Assembly (NCBI RefSeq): GCF_001429785.1 | Contig: NZ_LMJF01000012.1 | Span: 613,097 to 667,232 of the forward strand | DNA: 54,136 nt | Source: Lysobacter sp. Root916 | GTDB lineage: Bacteria > Pseudomonadota > Gammaproteobacteria > Xanthomonadales > Xanthomonadaceae | Direction: 5' to 3' | Part shown: in pieces, positions 52,469-54,136 of the stretch | How the letters are laid out: each line of letters begins with the position of its first letter | Numbering within the stretch: the first letter of the stretch is position 1 | Translations under genes and position numbers: made by a program | Notes under the pieces: model-generated | What the model saw: the letters and a program-made list of their open reading frames with translations, nothing else | Told to the model about the DNA's origin: nothing | The model's database searches: none

Positions 52469-54136
52469 ATGCGGGGAGTCAATCGGCTTGCTCATCTGAG
52501 TCCGCATCAAAGCGACATTTACTTCGATCAGATTCGCCGTCCGCAAAGCCCCTGCTACAACGTAGGCGGCTATCTGAAGCTGGGTGCTGTCGATACGGCA
52601 CGGCTTGCCAAGGCGCACAGCGACCTGGTGATGGAGCATGACGCGTTCGGTCTACGGATTTTTTGTACCGACGACGATGTGGCGCAAGGTGTCGTGCACG
52701 AGCGCACGACAGTGCTGCAACAAGTGGATCTGTCGTCTGAGGCGCGCCCTTCGATGGCGGCGGAAGTCTGGATTCGCCAGCTTTTCGCCACGCCACTGGC
52801 GTTCGAGAACACGGAGATGTTCAAGGCGGCGCTCATACGATTGAGCGATTCCGAATATTGGTACGTGGGTATCGCCCACCATCTGGCGGTGGATGGCTGG
52901 GGCTTCGCCAACTGGGCGCAGGCGCTGGCGAGGTACTACAACGGCGAAGCGGCAGCGCAGGTGTCGAGCTGCGTGAGCGTTGCGGCCGAGCAGCATGCCT
53001 ATCTGGGAACCGAAAGATACCTGCGCGATCGGGACTATTGGGCGCAGCAATGCGCAACGTTGCCGGAGCGTTTGCTTCAACCGTTTTACGCAGGCAGCGC
53101 CGGCGATGCGCCGACCCGCAGTTTCCGTGTCACGCAGCAGGTGTCGTCCGACACATTCGCATGCGTGGAGCAGCTCGCTTCGCATTTGGGGGTGGGGCCG
53201 CATGCGGTGTTGCTGGGGGCGCTCGGGGCCTGCCTTGGACTGACATACCGACAGCCGGACGTGCTGATTTCCGTCGCGGTGCACAACCGTCGCGGCGCCG
53301 CGCAGAAGCAGCTTATCGGCGCATTTTCGGGCGTCAGTCCGTTGCCGTTGAAACAGGTCGCCGGCTCGCGCTTTTCGGATCTGGTACGCCAGGTTGCGAG
53401 CAGTCAAAAGGCGCATTTTCGTCATCAGCGCTATCCGCACGGCGACTTGCTGCGCGATCTGGGCCGGGCCGGTGGCCATGCCTTGCTGGGCGATGTCGGG
53501 TTCAGTTATCTCAAGGTCGACAGCGCGCTGGAAATCGAGGGCTGCGGACTCGAACTGACTTATGTCAGTCATGAGAGCGAAAGAACGCCGTTGATGGTCA
53601 CCGTATGGGACGTCCGTGCGAACGGCGACGTCGCGGTGCATTTCGATTGCAACGAGGCTTATTTCACCCGCGATGAGGCCACGCTGCTCGCCCAGCGTTT
53701 TGCGAAAGCCCTGAAGCTGGCGGTGCTCTCGCCCGATGCCGTGCTCGTTCCGGCGGATATGCTGCTGGATGGAGAGCGCGAACGCGTCCTGGAACAGTTC
53801 AATGCCACCGAGGCCGCCTATCCGCGCGACGCCCTGATCCACGAGTTGTTCGAGCAGCAGGCGGCTACGCAGCCGGATGCGGTGGCGGTGGTTTACGAAA
53901 ACCACCGTCTGACGTACGGCGAGCTCAATGCGCGCGCGAACCAGCTGGCGCACGAACTGATCGCGCGCGGCGTGCGGCCGGATGATCGCGTGGCGATCTG
54001 CTGCGAACGCAGCTTCGACCTGGTGGTCGGCCTGCTGGGCATCCTCAAGGCCGGCGGCGCCTACGTGTCGCTGGACCCAGCCTATCCGGCCGAACGGCTG
54101 GCCTTCATCCTGCAGGACAGTTCGCCCCGGCTGCTC
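52469..54136 (+). CDS. Non-ribosomal peptide synthetase, condensation then adenylation domain (3' end outside window)
   Basis: The frame stays open to the right edge (556 codons visible) from ATG 52469, preceded by AGGGA; an in-frame ATG at 52448 is less likely. Residues 5-440 are a condensation domain: 'LAHLSPHQSDIYFDQIRRPQ', the active-site 'IAHHLAVDGWGFANW' (HHxxxDG) near residue 135, and 'HNRRGAAQKQLIGAFSGVSP'. Residues 450-556 begin an adenylation domain with cores A1 'LTYGELNARANQLA' and A2 'LLGILKAGGAYVSLDPAYP'. A first module that starts with a condensation domain suggests N-acylation by a fatty acid, as in Lysobacter lipopeptides. The amino acid cannot be predicted because the substrate pocket lies beyond the edge. 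Confidence 0.95.
   Translation, partial: MRGVNRLAHLSPHQSDIYFDQIRRPQSPCYNVGGYLKLGAVDTARLAKAHSDLVMEHDAFGLRIFCTDDDVAQGVVHERTTVLQQVDLSSEARPSMAAEVWIRQLFATPLAFENTEMFKAALIRLSDSEYWYVGIAHHLAVDGWGFANWAQALARYYNGEAAAQVSSCVSVAAEQHAYLGTERYLRDRDYWAQQCATLPERLLQPFYAGSAGDAPTRSFRVTQQVSSDTFACVEQLASHLGVGPHAVLLGALGACLGLTYRQPDVLISVAVHNRRGAAQKQLIGAFSGVSPLPLKQVAGSRFSDLVRQVASSQKAHFRHQRYPHGDLLRDLGRAGGHALLGDVGFSYLKVDSALEIEGCGLELTYVSHESERTPLMVTVWDVRANGDVAVHFDCNEAYFTRDEATLLAQRFAKALKLAVLSPDAVLVPADMLLDGERERVLEQFNATEAAYPRDALIHELFEQQAATQPDAVAVVYENHRLTYGELNARANQLAHELIARGVRPDDRVAICCERSFDLVVGLLGILKAGGAYVSLDPAYPAERLAFILQDSSPRLL

Overview
The window is GC-rich, densely packed proteobacterial chromosome. A Lysobacter-like member of the Xanthomonadaceae is the best guess, from the very high GC, the intergenic 'TGTGGGAGCGGC' type repeat, a contractile phage-tail-like locus and the start of a non-ribosomal peptide synthetase (NRPS) gene. 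The genus is inferred; the window holds no rRNA or other marker that settles it.

Layout. (1) 1-8476: the 3' part of a giant repeat-rich surface protein (DUF11 and cadherin-like repeats, two C-terminal OmpA-like domains), followed 4 bases later by a large outer-membrane beta-barrel protein. The pair ends at a strong terminator. (2) 8531-21812: ordinary housekeeping and accessory genes. They include small secreted or membrane proteins, DUF2277, and a five-gene arsenic operon on the minus strand (arsR, arsI, a GNAT acetyltransferase, arsC, an aquaporin) behind a promoter whose geometry predicts a leaderless arsR message. There follow a serine beta-lactamase-like hydrolase, an SDR/AraC divergent pair, a PQQ-type sugar dehydrogenase lipoprotein, a truncated globin, DUF1801, DUF6506 and several small hypotheticals.

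(3) 21924-48961: the centre of the window. A minus-strand operon of about 25.7 kb encodes a contractile injection system (CIS) related to phage tails: sheath, tube, a zinc-ribbon tail-assembly protein with a programmed -1 frameshift, three consecutive tape-measure-like proteins, a CIS-tube/LysM-type baseplate protein, a gpX-like protein, a gpD-like hub, a gp5-like spike, a proline-leucine-rich protein in the spike-tip position, gp25, gpJ, a gpI-like protein fused to a beta-propeller, a DUF6519-like protein, and a membrane-anchored VWA protein as the last gene. There are no capsid, terminase, integrase or lysis genes, no T6SS membrane-complex or ClpV genes, and no AAA+ assembly ATPase in the window. 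A consensus sigma-54 promoter (-24/-12) lies 26-40 bases before the first gene, and the gene immediately upstream encodes a stand-alone sigma-54 activator without a receiver domain. I read the locus as a sigma-54-controlled, non-phage contractile particle.

(4) 48962-54136: a long GC-rich gap, ssb with its terminator, a decayed IS30-family transposase (amber codon and frameshifts), an XRE-like helix-turn-helix remnant, and the start of an NRPS gene (condensation then adenylation domain) that runs off the right edge. The decayed, lower-GC stretch at about 50.7-52.4 kb looks like the junction of an acquired NRPS cluster.
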